Positions 25,001 through 35,587 of a stretch of DNA of 64,000 nt are shown here, in pieces. The stretch covers positions 1,116,001 through 1,180,000 of the forward strand of contig JASJZC010000006.1 in NCBI GenBank assembly GCA_037178855.1, written 5' to 3'. Source of the stretch: Oscheius sp. JU75 (taxonomy: Eukaryota > Nematoda > Chromadorea > Rhabditida > Rhabditidae). The translations under genes and the position numbers were made by a program. Numbering within the stretch: position 1 is the stretch's first letter; every line of letters starts with the position of its first letter. Below the pieces are notes generated by a model. It was given only the letters and a program-made list of their open reading frames with translations. It made no database searches and was not told the origin of the DNA.

Positions 25001-28000
25001 AGGTCAAGGAAGAGCAGATCACGTGGGTTTCCCTCTTTTTCTGACTTTGGTGTGAAACTGGGCTCGAAACATGTTTCATTTTTTTTACATATGTAACTGT
25101 TTTAAATGTAGCTCGCAGTGTAATGCTTGTAATGATAGCTAGGAAGTATTTCTTGCCCTATTTGCCCCCCGGTATCTAACCCGTATTGTCTAGATAAATT
25201 TCTCTAGAACAAAATACAATTTAGGCAATCATTGGATTTTGTTCAAAATACGAAAATGTTTTGGTGTTTGGAACTCTTTCGACCCTTGCTCGTGTCGATG
25301 AAAATAAGTTGAAGCATCCAAAGGTGGAAAACAGCCAGATTCTTTTCTGCAAAATTTTTCATTTTGGCTTTAATGAACGATATAAAACTCTGCGTCAGCC
25401 AACCTGCGGTCAAATCGATCTTTCATATTTCTCGTAATGTGAGCTACATAATGCGTTCCGTTACTGCAGTGTCTCTTCTTCACCCAAAAGTAGCTACAGT
25501 TGATTCAGTTCTAGAAACAATGTCCTCTTCCGTACTGTCTCGACACCCAGATCATAATCTGTTTTTTAACGGCTGGCGCTCACAATCGCTCATGCCCGTG
25601 GGAACAATTACCTAATATCATTCGTATTGGCAGAATCTGATGACTTTGAAATTAGACGGGGGCAGCTCTCCCACATAATCACTATCGGCCCCTCTGCTAG
25701 TCCACCATCTTTCGGGCCAAAACGCTCCCTAGGAGCTTCTACCAAAGCGGACTCCAGAATTCTTTCATGAGCTCGAGGTTAGTGCCAGCTCAAAACAAGT
25801 ACAAACTGACCTGCTTGGTCAGTTTGTACTTGTTTTGAGCACGCGAAGAGAGGTGAATCGGACGGAAAAGAAGGGGATGACTAGGCTCTCGCGCACACGC
25901 GAACTGGAGTTCATTTTCGCGGTAACAAAGGCCTGAGAAAGAGGATAGTCATCCCCTACTCAGGTGGGAAAACAGTATGGATCTCTCTCTCTCTCTCTCT
26001 GTCTTTATCTTCTTTATTGTTTCACCATATTATCTTAGTCTAGCTGATTTGTGAATCACCGAATATGTATCAGTCGGTGACAGAAGTGAAATTCAAACAT
26101 TCCTGTTCAAGGCTTAATATTTTTTTCAGCATGTTTCAGTAGTTGGTTTTATTCTCAGAATACATAAAAGTTAACTTTCTTTCGGTAGAGGTTATGTTTC
26201 AACTTTTGGTCATAGCCAAAATGGACATGTGCCGAAGGCCATTTTTGGAAAACCAATTATTTTCCCAACAAATAAAGTCTCAGCTATGAGTTCAAAACTG
26301 TCACATCTCGACTAACTTTCAAGGTAACTTGTTCCATTCTATGCCCATATTTCAACTGACTTGAATGCATGTAGTGAACTCACTTTATGGTGACTAAAAA
26401 CTTCACATTCTCTCTTTTTCGATGCTCCTTATCCGATTTGATCAGAAAGTAGATATCGAAAACTCCAGTTTTAATTTTCGAAGTATGCCCATGAAAAAAG
26501 TATTCCAGCTCGACTATAGATCATCTGGTTTCAGATAGACTGTTCCAATCATGCTTTCATTCACTGAAAACGAGACAGAGACATTGACAGAGTCTTTCCA
26601 ACTCACTGCCCAATATTCCATTCCACCGCCGTTCCCGGCCCATTTCCATAATTGACTGACACGACAGGGTGTCAGACTGATAGTTATGGCTCTGATCTCT
26701 CTCCCTCACTCTCCAATATAATCGGCCTAGTGCAATTATTCAGGGTTTATGTATGCATCCGTCCCTATGGTCTCTCTGTCGCTCTCGGGGAGCTCTTTTT
26801 GTCAAGTTTTCTCTGTTTTTGTACAGTTGACTGTCTCTGTCTCTCCTAACTATATTTGTTTCAAACCTACTATAAGACCATAAAAGTTACCAAGATTTTT
26901 TAATCTTTATGTAAATGTTCTATCACAATCGAATTTTTTGCAGGAACCTGGAGGAGGCAGTCAAGCCAGCAGCCATGGATCAGGCAGAAATGTTGAGGAA
27001 GTTGACGGAGCTTCTGGGAGGACAGTTCCCGATGCCTACCGTGACGACACCAACCCTCTTTCCAGCCTCGTTTCCTCTCTTCACCAATACGGGTAAGACC
27101 ATCTGAACTTTTTTTGAGCTTGTTCGGGCTCAAGACTTTGACCTAATAACTGCTGTTGGGCGTTTTTTCAACATGAAGTCATGGAGATGTTGATATGCAA
27201 AAAAACCTAAGAGAACATGCCTTGATGACCTTCCGTGGCACCATTTTTGCGTTTTTCAGCCTTCTTTTCTAGAGACCTCAGTGGTCGCATAAGTGATTAC
27301 TGGAATTTTTTTTATTTTATGTTCAAACGCCGAAACATTTCATAAACATTTGTTTCAAGCAGACCACAAAAACACTATGTTTCATAGAACGGAAGGAGCT
27401 ATACTTTTTTTTTGCTACGGAACCTTTTAAAATTTTTGTGTTTCACGAAAAGGTCATATCCCGAAAACGTTGCAGAATCTTAGTGCTTTATTCATTACAA
27501 CGTTACGTTGACGTGATTCCGTGATGAAACCAACGTTTTTGCTGAGCATTTCTGATAAAAAGGTAGGATTGTAGCCATTCGAAGTACATGAAGATGTTGC
27601 GTGTTTTACTGAGAGTTCATATACCAGGATATAAACAGTTTCATTCACTGATTTTCTCTTTTCAGGTTGTACTCTAGATCTCTCTGCCTTCCAATCCAAC
27701 GGGGACACAAACACGACTGCTACCAACAACAATCAGGTCAGTCTTCTCGGCAATGTGGCTTTTCCAGCTCTCGGTGAGTTCAGTTTTCGAAATTGCTTCA
27801 TTGGTACTCTGTTATGAGTGAGCTACTGCCGGAAACCAGTAGACTCTGAGAACATCAAGTTTCCAGCCATCAACACCTCGACGCCGACGACTCTCTCTGG
27901 AGTGATTCCTTCTGCTTCACAGATTACGGTAGGTCATTGAATAATAGCACAAAGGTTTTTGGTTTCAACCAAAAGGTATAGTTCTGGGAGCAAGAAAGTA

Positions 28001-31000
28001 GGCAGTGCATGCACCCTTCCAATGAGCAATTTTTCTCGTTTTGGTTTCACAAATGAGGCAATCGTTCTCTTGATCGAGCGGGGGAATGAAAGCTTGTTGT
28101 TAGTCTAGAGAAACATGAAATGTTTATGAACAAGTCGTTTGAACTTTTTTGTTTCACCTTTATAGTAAGAGACAGTGTCAAACAGTGCTTGACTGTCTCT
28201 TACGAAGAAGATGGGTGTTTCGAATAGTTTCCAATTGAAAACGCTTCATTCCCCACCTGTCACCTGCTACTGACAACCACATGACATTGAAAATATTGAT
28301 TTCTGACTGTGTTACAAAAAATAAATAAAACACTTGCAATCTGTTTGTTTCACTTTCCCTCCTTACTTACTTTGGTTTCAACAGTTCTGTAAAAGCCGGC
28401 GAAAAGATTTGTATTGCTGTGATGAACAAATTTTCAATTTTACTCTTTTTGCTTCCATGAACTGCTTGCTGTCACCTCTTTCAAGATGCAACTTTCGATG
28501 TCTGAAGTGGTTCTCAAACATGAGCATACTGTCAGACCTGATAAAATCGGGAAATCTTTTGTGTACTTTCTGTTGAACTTTATCTCCCCCGAGAGGCACT
28601 ATTAAGCGTCCTATAGCTTGAAACGTCCAGAACCATCGATACGAGAGTCGGAAAGTTTTATCCTTTTTTGTTTCAAACTCTTGAAAAGCATGATATGGAT
28701 AACACTATCGCTGGAGGACGGCGTCTAGAAGCGTCTAGAATAGAAATGGTTAGACTAAAATAATGAAACCTAAAAAGTTACAAAGATTCTAACATTCCAG
28801 TTAGACACATTTTTGGTTTCATCTCCTTAGTAAGAGGCAAAATAGGTACTTGAAGAACGCAGGTCAAAAAATTGATATATTTTATCAGAACGACTACATC
28901 AACTTTTCGTTTCTTGTTGTTTCACCAGCTTAGACAATCGAGGGCGGTGAAGCACAAACAATTGGTATCCTAGTTCTGTAGATCGTTCCCATTACGTCAT
29001 TACACCAAAGTATGAAGAGATCTTGGTAGAGACTGAATCTTTCTTTCTGGATAGTCAAGCATTTTTGTTTCAATGAGCGTATAAGAAGAGCAAGAAAATT
29101 TCCCAGCATTATATTTGTGCTCGTCTTTCGGTAGACAAACAATCTCCTCTCCCTCTTCTTGAAACCGCTCCCTCTTTTTTTCAAACTTTTTGTATTTCAC
29201 CGTCTACGTATGGCCAAAAAGAAGCACATTCTGGCAATACTAGTTTCCTACTAATATTCTGCAAAGTTGTGGAACTTTTCAAGGCTAACAGCTTTGTAGG
29301 CAATGGGAAATCCTGCAAATAGGTCTTTCCCTCGGTTTTCAGTAGTCAAAAATCCCAAACTTTCAACAAATTTTTGTTGTTTCAAACTGTAGGTACTTTG
29401 TTACAAATTTATAGTTGGCATATCGAGAATGAGATTAAGGAAAAAAATTCAGGACCGACTCCGAACTCCCACCCTTTCCTCCTCCTCCCTGGTCAATTCC
29501 AAGGGTCCTGTCAAGAGGAAGTTGTTTGAATCCAGTAGTCGAGACGTGAGTACATATTAGCCAAGACGGTACGGGAGAGGCTTCAGATGATGAGAGGAAT
29601 GGGTCAGGGCATCACCAAAGAGGAACGGATCGACCTGGATGACCTGGAAAACTTTGCACAGATGTTCAAGAAGCAGAGGATCAAGTTTGGTAGGTGTTTG
29701 TGTTTCAAGGAACTTATAAAAACCTACTAATTCTGCGGATTTCTCATGGAGTTGAAAAACGTTTGTAGTCGGAAAGTGTTTCAAGTATGGGTTCCGTTTT
29801 GTGTTCATTGAAAGTCTTCATTGTTTGTTTCAAAAGCGTATAAAAGGCACACCCTATTTTGACTATTTTCTTTTTATTGCTGTCAAAATACTTGGGTAAC
29901 TGAGAAATGTTTCAAGTGTAGTACAAGTATGTGACTCTGATCAGCTCGCAATTATGTTTTTGCAATTTCGAATAGTACAACAGTAGAAACATGTCCCTTC
30001 CGTAACGTCTTGGTGAGTTCAACAATGACTTTTTGCGTTCTAGAAACCTGCAAAAGACATCTTGATACTGGCTTTCACTGATTCCATCTCATGAAGTCAT
30101 AAATACTTTTGTAATTAAGAAATGTTTCAAGCACGGCCCAAGTATCTGGAATCGATTGTCGTTTGTTACCATATCTTTGTAAGATAATTCAACATTTTGA
30201 CTACAGTAAACTGTACTACTATATCACATTACATTTCGAAGAGATTGTGTCTGTTTTTGTTTCAAGAAATGCCTTCAACAAAAAATTTTTCTTCCCAGAA
30301 ACCTAAAAAAGACAGCTTGATAGTGGTTTTCACTGTTTTCTTCCTATTGCGTTTTGAAGTTTGCGTTCGGGAAAGGCTTCAAGTACAGTTCAAGTATATG
30401 GCTCTGACCATGGTTCATTGAAAGGCTCCTCCAGGATAGAAATGTAGCAATAGAAGATATTAAAAGTAGACCCCTTTCTCTTCTGCTGGGAACCTGGTCA
30501 GTCCTCAAAGATGTCTCTTTTTTGTTTCAAGGAATCTATAATAGTTTCATTTGGTGAGTGAGAGTTGGGCACAGACTGGTGGCACCGAAATGCCGAAGAT
30601 TAGAGAATCATGAGATCTACGCTAGTCACATAGTCTTGAAAACGTATAAATAATAACAATAATAGTTTCATTAATTTCAGTTTTCAATCTTTGGCTATAC
30701 CGTAGCAAAACCCTAGTATTTTCAAATAGAGGATGTTTATAAATCTTACAGGTTTCACCCAAGGCGACGTCGGAGTCGCTCTGGGTCGTCGTTATGGTAC
30801 CGACTTCTCACAGACCACAATTTCGCGCTTCGAGGCTCTGAACCTCTCGTTTAAGAACATGTGTAAACTTCGTCCTCTCCTGAAGGAGTGGTTGGCAGAT
30901 GCGGAGGCTGCCATAGCCAATGGAGCGTCGTTGAATGATCTGCTGGAGAGACCGAGTGGAGAGAAGGTTGTCAAGGTGAGAGAGAGAAATAGAAAAACGG

Positions 31001-32749
31001 AGAGAAACGTAGAGACAAAGAGACAGGGAGCCAGAAACGCCTAGAGACATTATAAAGTACAAAAGTTTATGTAGCAATGTCCGACACTTGTCATTTTCTG
31101 TTGAAGACTGATCAACAATAGATAGGTTTCGCACAATAAATAAAGTGAGAAAGTTTGGGAGAACAACAATCGTACTTGAAGCAAAAAGGAATCGAACGCT
31201 TTTTCGACTCTTACCTCGAAACAAAGTCATAGACGGTGTACGGAAGTTATAAATACTCCAACACACTCTTTTCTCGAAAACGTCTTCAAATGTTTCACCC
31301 ATGACACAAAACCAGTACCTTTAAAAAATGAGCAGTTTGTAGTTGTAGTTGAAAAGCGTCCAAATTTCCAGAACGACTCCCCGACGCCTCTTTCGGATCC
31401 GAACTCGTTCAGCGGAGAAATGGTTAAGAGACGCAGGAAGAGAACGAATCTGGATGTGGCACAGCGGACCACCCTTGATGCCTACTTTGCCATGAACCCT
31501 CGTCCCGATCATGAGAGAATGACCGAAATCGCCAATCTTCTCGACTTGGACAGGGATGTGAGTCAGGATGAGAGCATTTACGGGATAAGAGAGTCACCGA
31601 CAGAGCGGTCAATCCTTGGTATAGATAAAGCAAAAATAAATAAGCGTAGCCACTTAAAGTGTTTTGAATAAGCACGGTTATTGAAACAAAAAAAACATTC
31701 AGGTGGTTCGCGTCTGGTTCTGCAACCGACGCCAGAAAATGAGACGTACTGACGAGCCGGATCAGCCCGAAGATGCTCTTCTCACCTCTCTCAGGGTATG
31801 TTTTACTAAGAGAAAACTGTTGAGAATCTTGAAATCAGAGTCATCACCTAAGAGAAAAAGTATTGTAGGAAAAAGACAAAACTTCTTTGTTTCACCGATG
31901 CGTATTAGCCAAGCTGAAAAGGATCTTTTCGATAAGACTGTTTAAGTTATAATTCTCCTTCTATCTTCGGTGCTACTAGTCTTATCCTCTTTCAAACAAC
32001 TTTCCTCTGCTTTCTGACGAAGTTCTAAGAGAATCCAATTGTTTCTCGCTCCCTTTATCTACAGGCAAATCTTTAGAAGTTCAATATCCACACGAGTGTT
32101 CACCTCAAAAACATACATAGCACTTTCTGTAGCAAAGGATTTTTTGCTAAAGAAAAGCAAAAGATTTTTTGTTTTGAGGTTCAGTGATAGCTAGGCTCAT
32201 ACTCCAAAAAACGACGATAGCATAAAAAACCTATTGTCGAAAAAAACAGTCATCAAAAAAAGTGCATTCATTTTGAAGTTTAAAAACATAAACAGGGCAA
32301 ATGACATGTTTACAAAAAGCGAAAACATTTATTTACCAAACCAATACAGCCACTTTTTTAAAAAGAAAAATGTGCTCATACTTTGTAAGCGGTGTCTGGT
32401 CAGATTTCATGGATCGCACAGATTCAAAGTCGGAGAAAAACATGGCTTAGCTACATGGCAGGGTTCAAACATTTGCTCTCCGAAACGTAGTAGTAGCCTA
32501 CTGTAGTCTTTCCATGACAGTACAAATTTTTTTTAATCGCGCTAGTCAGTGTATTGTACAAGAGTTTTGGAGGCAGAGCCAGAGTCAGAGTTCTATCTAG
32601 TGAAGTTGAAACAGAAATGTTTCAAGACATTCTTATAGACTCTGTACTATTGGGCTTTGCGATTCCAGTTCCTCAGGGAGAGAAAACAACACTAAAACTT
32701 TCAGGCCATCGCCCAAGGCGACTCTTCCTCCTCCGAGCCGCAGCCCTGA
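19099..32749 (+). CDS. ceh-18: POU-class-2-like homeodomain transcription factor
   Basis: Twelve exons: 19099-19132, 20469-20566, 24898-25022, 26944-27092, 27666-27773, 27867-27928, 29453-29545, 29587-29689, 30752-30975, 31372-31557, 31703-31795, 32705-32749. All phases match, giving 439 aa. The POU-specific domain is residues about 231-310 ([20 protein letters not shown], then [19 protein letters not shown]). The POU homeodomain is about 351-410, with [10 protein letters not shown] and Cys at homeodomain position 50. The linker and N-terminus are Ser/Thr/Pro-rich. The sequence is closest to Oct1/Oct2 and to C. elegans CEH-18, a nuclear octamer-binding regulator of gonadal sheath and oocyte maturation (family knowledge). 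The ATG at 19099 follows a TTTGCAG acceptor at 19078, compatible with a 5' UTR exon or trans-splicing. The phase-0 terminal exon adds only [14 protein letters not shown]. Introns reach 4.3 kb and are packed with GTTTCA boxes. A partial pseudogene copy lies at 48-51 kb. Confidence 0.88.
19350..19490. repeat. Dispersed repeat, copy 1 (partner near 54600)
   Basis: Within ceh-18 intron 1. It shares TCCTAGCCTTGAA, AAGCACGGAAAATTGATAAC, CAGTAGCGTCGTC and GGCGGAGCCGGCTGGT with about 54610-54755. A long GACAGAGA tract adjoins it on the left, and the partner has the same tract on its right. Confidence 0.55.
21513..21571 (+). other. Possible alternative first exon within ceh-18
   Basis: A TTTCTGCAG acceptor is followed by an ATG at 21520 and a short open segment ([17 protein letters not shown]), then a GTGCGT donor in phase 1. 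It cannot be a cassette between exons 2 and 3, which are joined phase 0 to phase 0. As an alternative first exon it would splice in frame to exon 5, 6 or 9, which all take phase 1. Exon 5 would keep the whole DNA-binding region. Evidence is splice signals and phase only. Confidence 0.25.
23966..24006. repeat. Short fold-back, CTACAACTTTGCAG family copy 2
   Basis: CTACAAAGTTGTAG at 23966-23979 is inverted as CTACAACTTTGCAG at 23993-24006 with one mismatch and a 13-base loop. It belongs to the same family as 6748-6798. Confidence 0.65.
25788..25840. ncRNA. Perfect 24-bp hairpin, 5-base loop
   Basis: The 24 bases at 25788-25811 (beginning GCTCAAAACAAGTACAAACT) are exactly inverted at 25817-25840, separated by TGCTT. 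It lies in the third intron of the ceh-18 model. A perfect long stem with a tiny loop fits a young fold-back, a cruciform or a small-RNA hairpin; canonical pre-miRNAs have larger loops and some mismatches. It is called ncRNA only as a candidate. Confidence 0.35.
25873..25957. repeat. Second inverted repeat just 3' of the hairpin
   Basis: GGGGATGACTA at 25873-25883 is inverted as TAGTCATCCCC at 25947-25957. An inner CGCGAACT...TTTTCGCG pair lies between them. The 85-base fold sits 33 bases from the perfect hairpin in a GC-richer island. Confidence 0.45.
29260..29301. repeat. Short fold-back, CTGCAAAGTTGT family copy 3
   Basis: CTGCAAAGTTGTGGAACTTT followed by AACAGCTTTGTAGG is a degraded version of the fold-back at 23966. 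It was copied with the ceh-18 block, and its duplicate is at about 48527-48568. Confidence 0.5.
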
Positions 32750-33238
32750 CTCTTCCAGGAAGCCTCTACGGTCCGGGCCACTTCCTTCCAATAATCCATT
32801 TTTAGTTTTGAAATTACCCATATTTTCGAACTCTTCGGGTCCCAAAACTCCCCGTGTGCCTCCTCCTCCTCCCGATTCTACCCCCTCCTCAGGTTTTTTG
32901 TTGACTTCTTTTTTGAATTTTCCCCCCGCATTTTCCGGTGGCATTTCCTCAAGGCATTTTACCCCTATCTGGCCATACAAAACAGGGTGCATTTTGGATG
33001 AAAAAGTCCGGTAAAAGAGTATTTTTCGAGCCCGGTCTTTATGCATTTTCCTCCTGGTGTCTTTTAGAGATTCTTCGCCCGAGTGATCAAGATTTTTTCA
33101 CATCCCTATACTTTGTTGTTTTCCTTTTGCATAAAAGTGGCCTTTTCTTTTTTTTTTGAGAGGAATAAATTGTATTTGCAACCAAACCGAACAAGAAGTA
33201 GTAGAATAGTCGAAGCGACTTTATGTGAGGTGCTGAAA
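32608..33238 (+). repeat. 631-bp block identical to 50799-51429
   Basis: Read side by side, the two 631-base stretches match base for base with no indel (constant offset 18191). The block holds the ceh-18 terminal exon (32705-32749), its 3' UTR and an upstream GTTTCA box at 32619. Identity starts at GAAACAGAAATG and stops at GTGCTGAAA. Confidence 0.9.
33164..33169 (+). terminator. AATAAA polyadenylation signal of ceh-18
   Basis: AATAAA about 415 bases after the TGA at 32747-32749, in GAGAGGAATAAATTG. This supports 32705 as the terminal exon. The same signal is at 51355 in the duplicate. Confidence 0.55.
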
Positions 33239-33689
33239 CAAAAAAATGTATTTGAGAGAGACAAAGAAACACAGGGAGACAGAGAGACAGAGGATGATGA
33301 CTAGCCAGAAGGGCAAAGCGACAGAGACAGACAGACCGGAAGACAAACAAGTTTTACTGGTTTGAGAAGAGTGCCGAAAATCTTCCCGTCAAGCTTTCTA
33401 TTATTCTTGAAACAAAACAGTTTCCAACAACGCCTCTGGGTTCCTCTAGAGGCCGAATTTTGAGAAGAATGATGGTCATAAGCTGAATAAGACAAAAACG
33501 GGTTGCTGTATACGAGTAGCGAAGGCATTCAATCTTCCCCTTACGAGATGAACGCTGGATGATTTGCAATTGGCATTACACTGTGAATTAGGAGCATATT
33601 TATGAGGAGCTGGACAATATACTTTTACTTTATTTTACTTTTCTTTACTCTACTTTACTTTTACTTTTCGCAATCCGTGCTCTTGCTTT

Positions 33690-34130
33690 CCAAGTCGCTC
33701 TACCAGCGGATCTACCTTTTGTGGAAAGGAAGGGGGTTCCGGTCCCAGCACTGCGTCACAGAGGGACTGCGAGACCTGGAAGCGCGGAAATGGTCAAGAG
33801 CTGCTGAGGAAGTCTGGCTGCCATCTTCTTTACAGTGGAGGCCTACACAACCGACGCGGCGTCGGCTTCATTGTAGCACCGCATCCCGTCTCCAACATCC
33901 ATCGCTCCACGCCGATAGATGCACATTGGAACTGAGAGGGCCGAACTGGTGTCTCCTTCTCGTCATGGGCTACGCAACTACAAGAGACGCCCTTCCTCAT
34001 CCGAGTAACCACCAGAGTACGGAATGCTCTTGTCATCAATCAGTCCAACTTCCGAAGTGACAAGCGCTTCGTCCGTCTCACCCTCGATCTAGAGTCTAAG
34101 TTACTAAGACGTAGACAATAAGTAACGCAG
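33690..34130 (+). pseudogene. Degraded LINE endonuclease-like fragment
   Basis: An open segment from about 33788 includes LLRKSGCHLLYSGGLHNRRG followed by VGFIVAPH, like the N-terminal part of an RTE-type LINE endonuclease. A stop soon follows (DAHWN*). After it only scattered coding-like residues remain up to 34121. The leading 60 bases (GGATCTACCTTTTGTGGAAA, GGTTCCGGTCCCAGCACTGCG) recur at about 62950-63010. Reverse transcriptase is absent. Confidence 0.4.
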
Positions 34131-34475
34131 AAGAAGATGAATTGGCTTCTCTTCTGTCATGGTATCCAGGAGAGAAGAGAAGCAAAATAAGGAGAGCAGC
34201 GAGCACTTTATGCGTCTCGCTGTTTTTCATAACAACGAGTACGCAATCGAGAAGTTCAAGGAGCGGCAGGACCGTCAAGTGTATGCTGAATCTTTTCCAA
34301 CTGTTAGGAAATTCTCTCGCACCAGAAAGCAGTACTTCGAATACAAACAATACGAGCGCCCTACAAATCACTGGAAGAAGTCAATTGTCAAAGGAGTTCG
34401 ACAAAGTTACGCCAATAAAGGAGCCAGCTTTTGATCTCGAAGGCATGTTCCAAAATATGAATGAAGAGTTATAGT
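34120..34475 (+). pseudogene. Unrecognised coding-like segment
   Basis: Two overlapping frames both look coding in part: SNAEEDELASLLSWYPGEKR in one, then from 34159 a charged frame with HFMRLAVFHNNEYAIEKFKE and KQYFEYKQYERPTNHW. The switch suggests a frameshift or an unseen intron. I do not recognise the protein. Confidence 0.3.
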
Positions 34476-34859
34476 AAACCGTCTGTATCGTTGTTATTTG
34501 TAGCTTTGATGCAGAAGTTCGTTTCACAAAACGAAAGCACTGCGTTTGACTTGTCAAAAAGCGCGTGACTTGTCGAGACAAGGCTGACAAGTTCTGCCGA
34601 TAAAGTTTCTCGGCAAGTGGTAACTTTTGTTCTGGGGCAGCAACTTTGCGGGCTTATATTTCGGTGATAATCGATGATACAACAAAAAAGAGGTACACCT
34701 CCGTAATCAGCGCGTTTTTCTCTACAAGACCCATATCAAAACACACAGTCGAAAAAATCTCCGGACTCTCGCTTTAAAAGACTTCTTGAGCAACAACAAT
34801 CTTCTCCAACGGTATCTCCGAGTCCATCTAATGTTTCCCACATCGTGGTCAGAGACTTG

Positions 34860-35249
34860 TCAGCCGGAATTTAAAGAAAGCAGCTGCAATATTTCGAAAT
34901 TGACTCATCAAGAACTGGCCAGTTATCCTGTCAATACTGCCAAAATGGTAAGGATATGCTCTTTCGTAAAAATCACAATGTTCAGTTTTCTCCACCCAAT
35001 TCCACTCTCATAGCTGATTTTTAACACTAATTCAGCAAGAATTTTGAGAGGAATGTGCTAGAAATTAGCAAGACAATGCTCCAGAAGGGCTCCAAACATC
35101 TACTGGTTTATCGGATTTTTGAAATTTCTGAGAATACAAAGGAGCCGGAGAACAAAAAGGATCTGGAAGAGTTGATGAAGGAGAGGAAAGCTATAATTTT
35201 CCATGGAACTTTCTCAAAATCTCATGCGATTCCAAGGCTCGAAGAATAG
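34860..35249 (+). CDS. Unrecognised possible last exons
   Basis: An exon-like stretch ends at 34947 before GTAAGG. After an intron ending ATTCAG at 35035, a frame reads NFERNVLEISKTMLQKGSK and ends KSHAIPRLEE with a stop at 35249. The phases of the two pieces do not fit without a stop, so the join is unproven. It is charged, with no domain or signal peptide I can name. Confidence 0.25.
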
Positions 35250-35587
35250 TTTGCAGAAAATAAGACTGATACGGGGATCTTTTGGGAGAACGTACCGTGA
35301 GTTTTCTTTACTGTTTACAACGTAATATAAAAACAAAAAGAAACAATTCGTACAAACCTTAATACAGGAAGCATTTTGAAGGTATACACGGCATGGCTGG
35401 GAGCCACAATTCGTTTCCAGCTCCGATATTCCGATGAATAGAGAACAGACAGACCATTCCGTTGGTTAAATCTAAATCATACATGTTTCTCTCACATATT
35501 TTAGTGTCCAACCTCGATTAAAGTAATCAAATCAGATCTGAATCACACATACACATACCAACGACGTCACGAGGACCGGTAGATGCA

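Larger units (their letters stand above)
19595..30543 (+). promoter_or_regulatory. Two-box array within the ceh-18 introns
   Basis: GTTTCA starts, with second box where clear: 19595, 19906 (TATAACA), 20122, 20995, 22550, 22906, 23130 (CATAAA), 23271 (TATAATT), 23514, 26858 (TATAAGA), 28151 (TATAG), 28375, 28670, 28919, 29067 (TATAAGA), 29379, 29702 (TATAAAA), 29827 (TATAAAA), 30259 and 30524 (TATAATA). The gap between boxes is 6, 7 or 9 bases at the clear sites. A further copy at 32619 precedes the terminal exon. All lie in introns on the sense strand of the host gene, apart from one GTTTCACC at 30754 that is simply the start of exon 9. The relation to piRNA promoters is inference. Confidence 0.55.

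Noticed and set aside
30752-30761. GTTTCACC at the start of ceh-18 exon 9 as a functional box
   Set aside because: It encodes the conserved FTQ of the POU-specific domain after an acceptor and lacks a TATA partner; most likely coincidence.
32716-33014. Pro/Ser-rich frame ([19 protein letters not shown]...) as ceh-18 C-terminus
   Set aside because: It needs a phase-2 entry, but the preceding exon ends in phase 0. The phase-0 frame stops at 32749, and the longer frame then covers what looks like 3' UTR with an AATAAA downstream. An unseen extra exon could still revive it.
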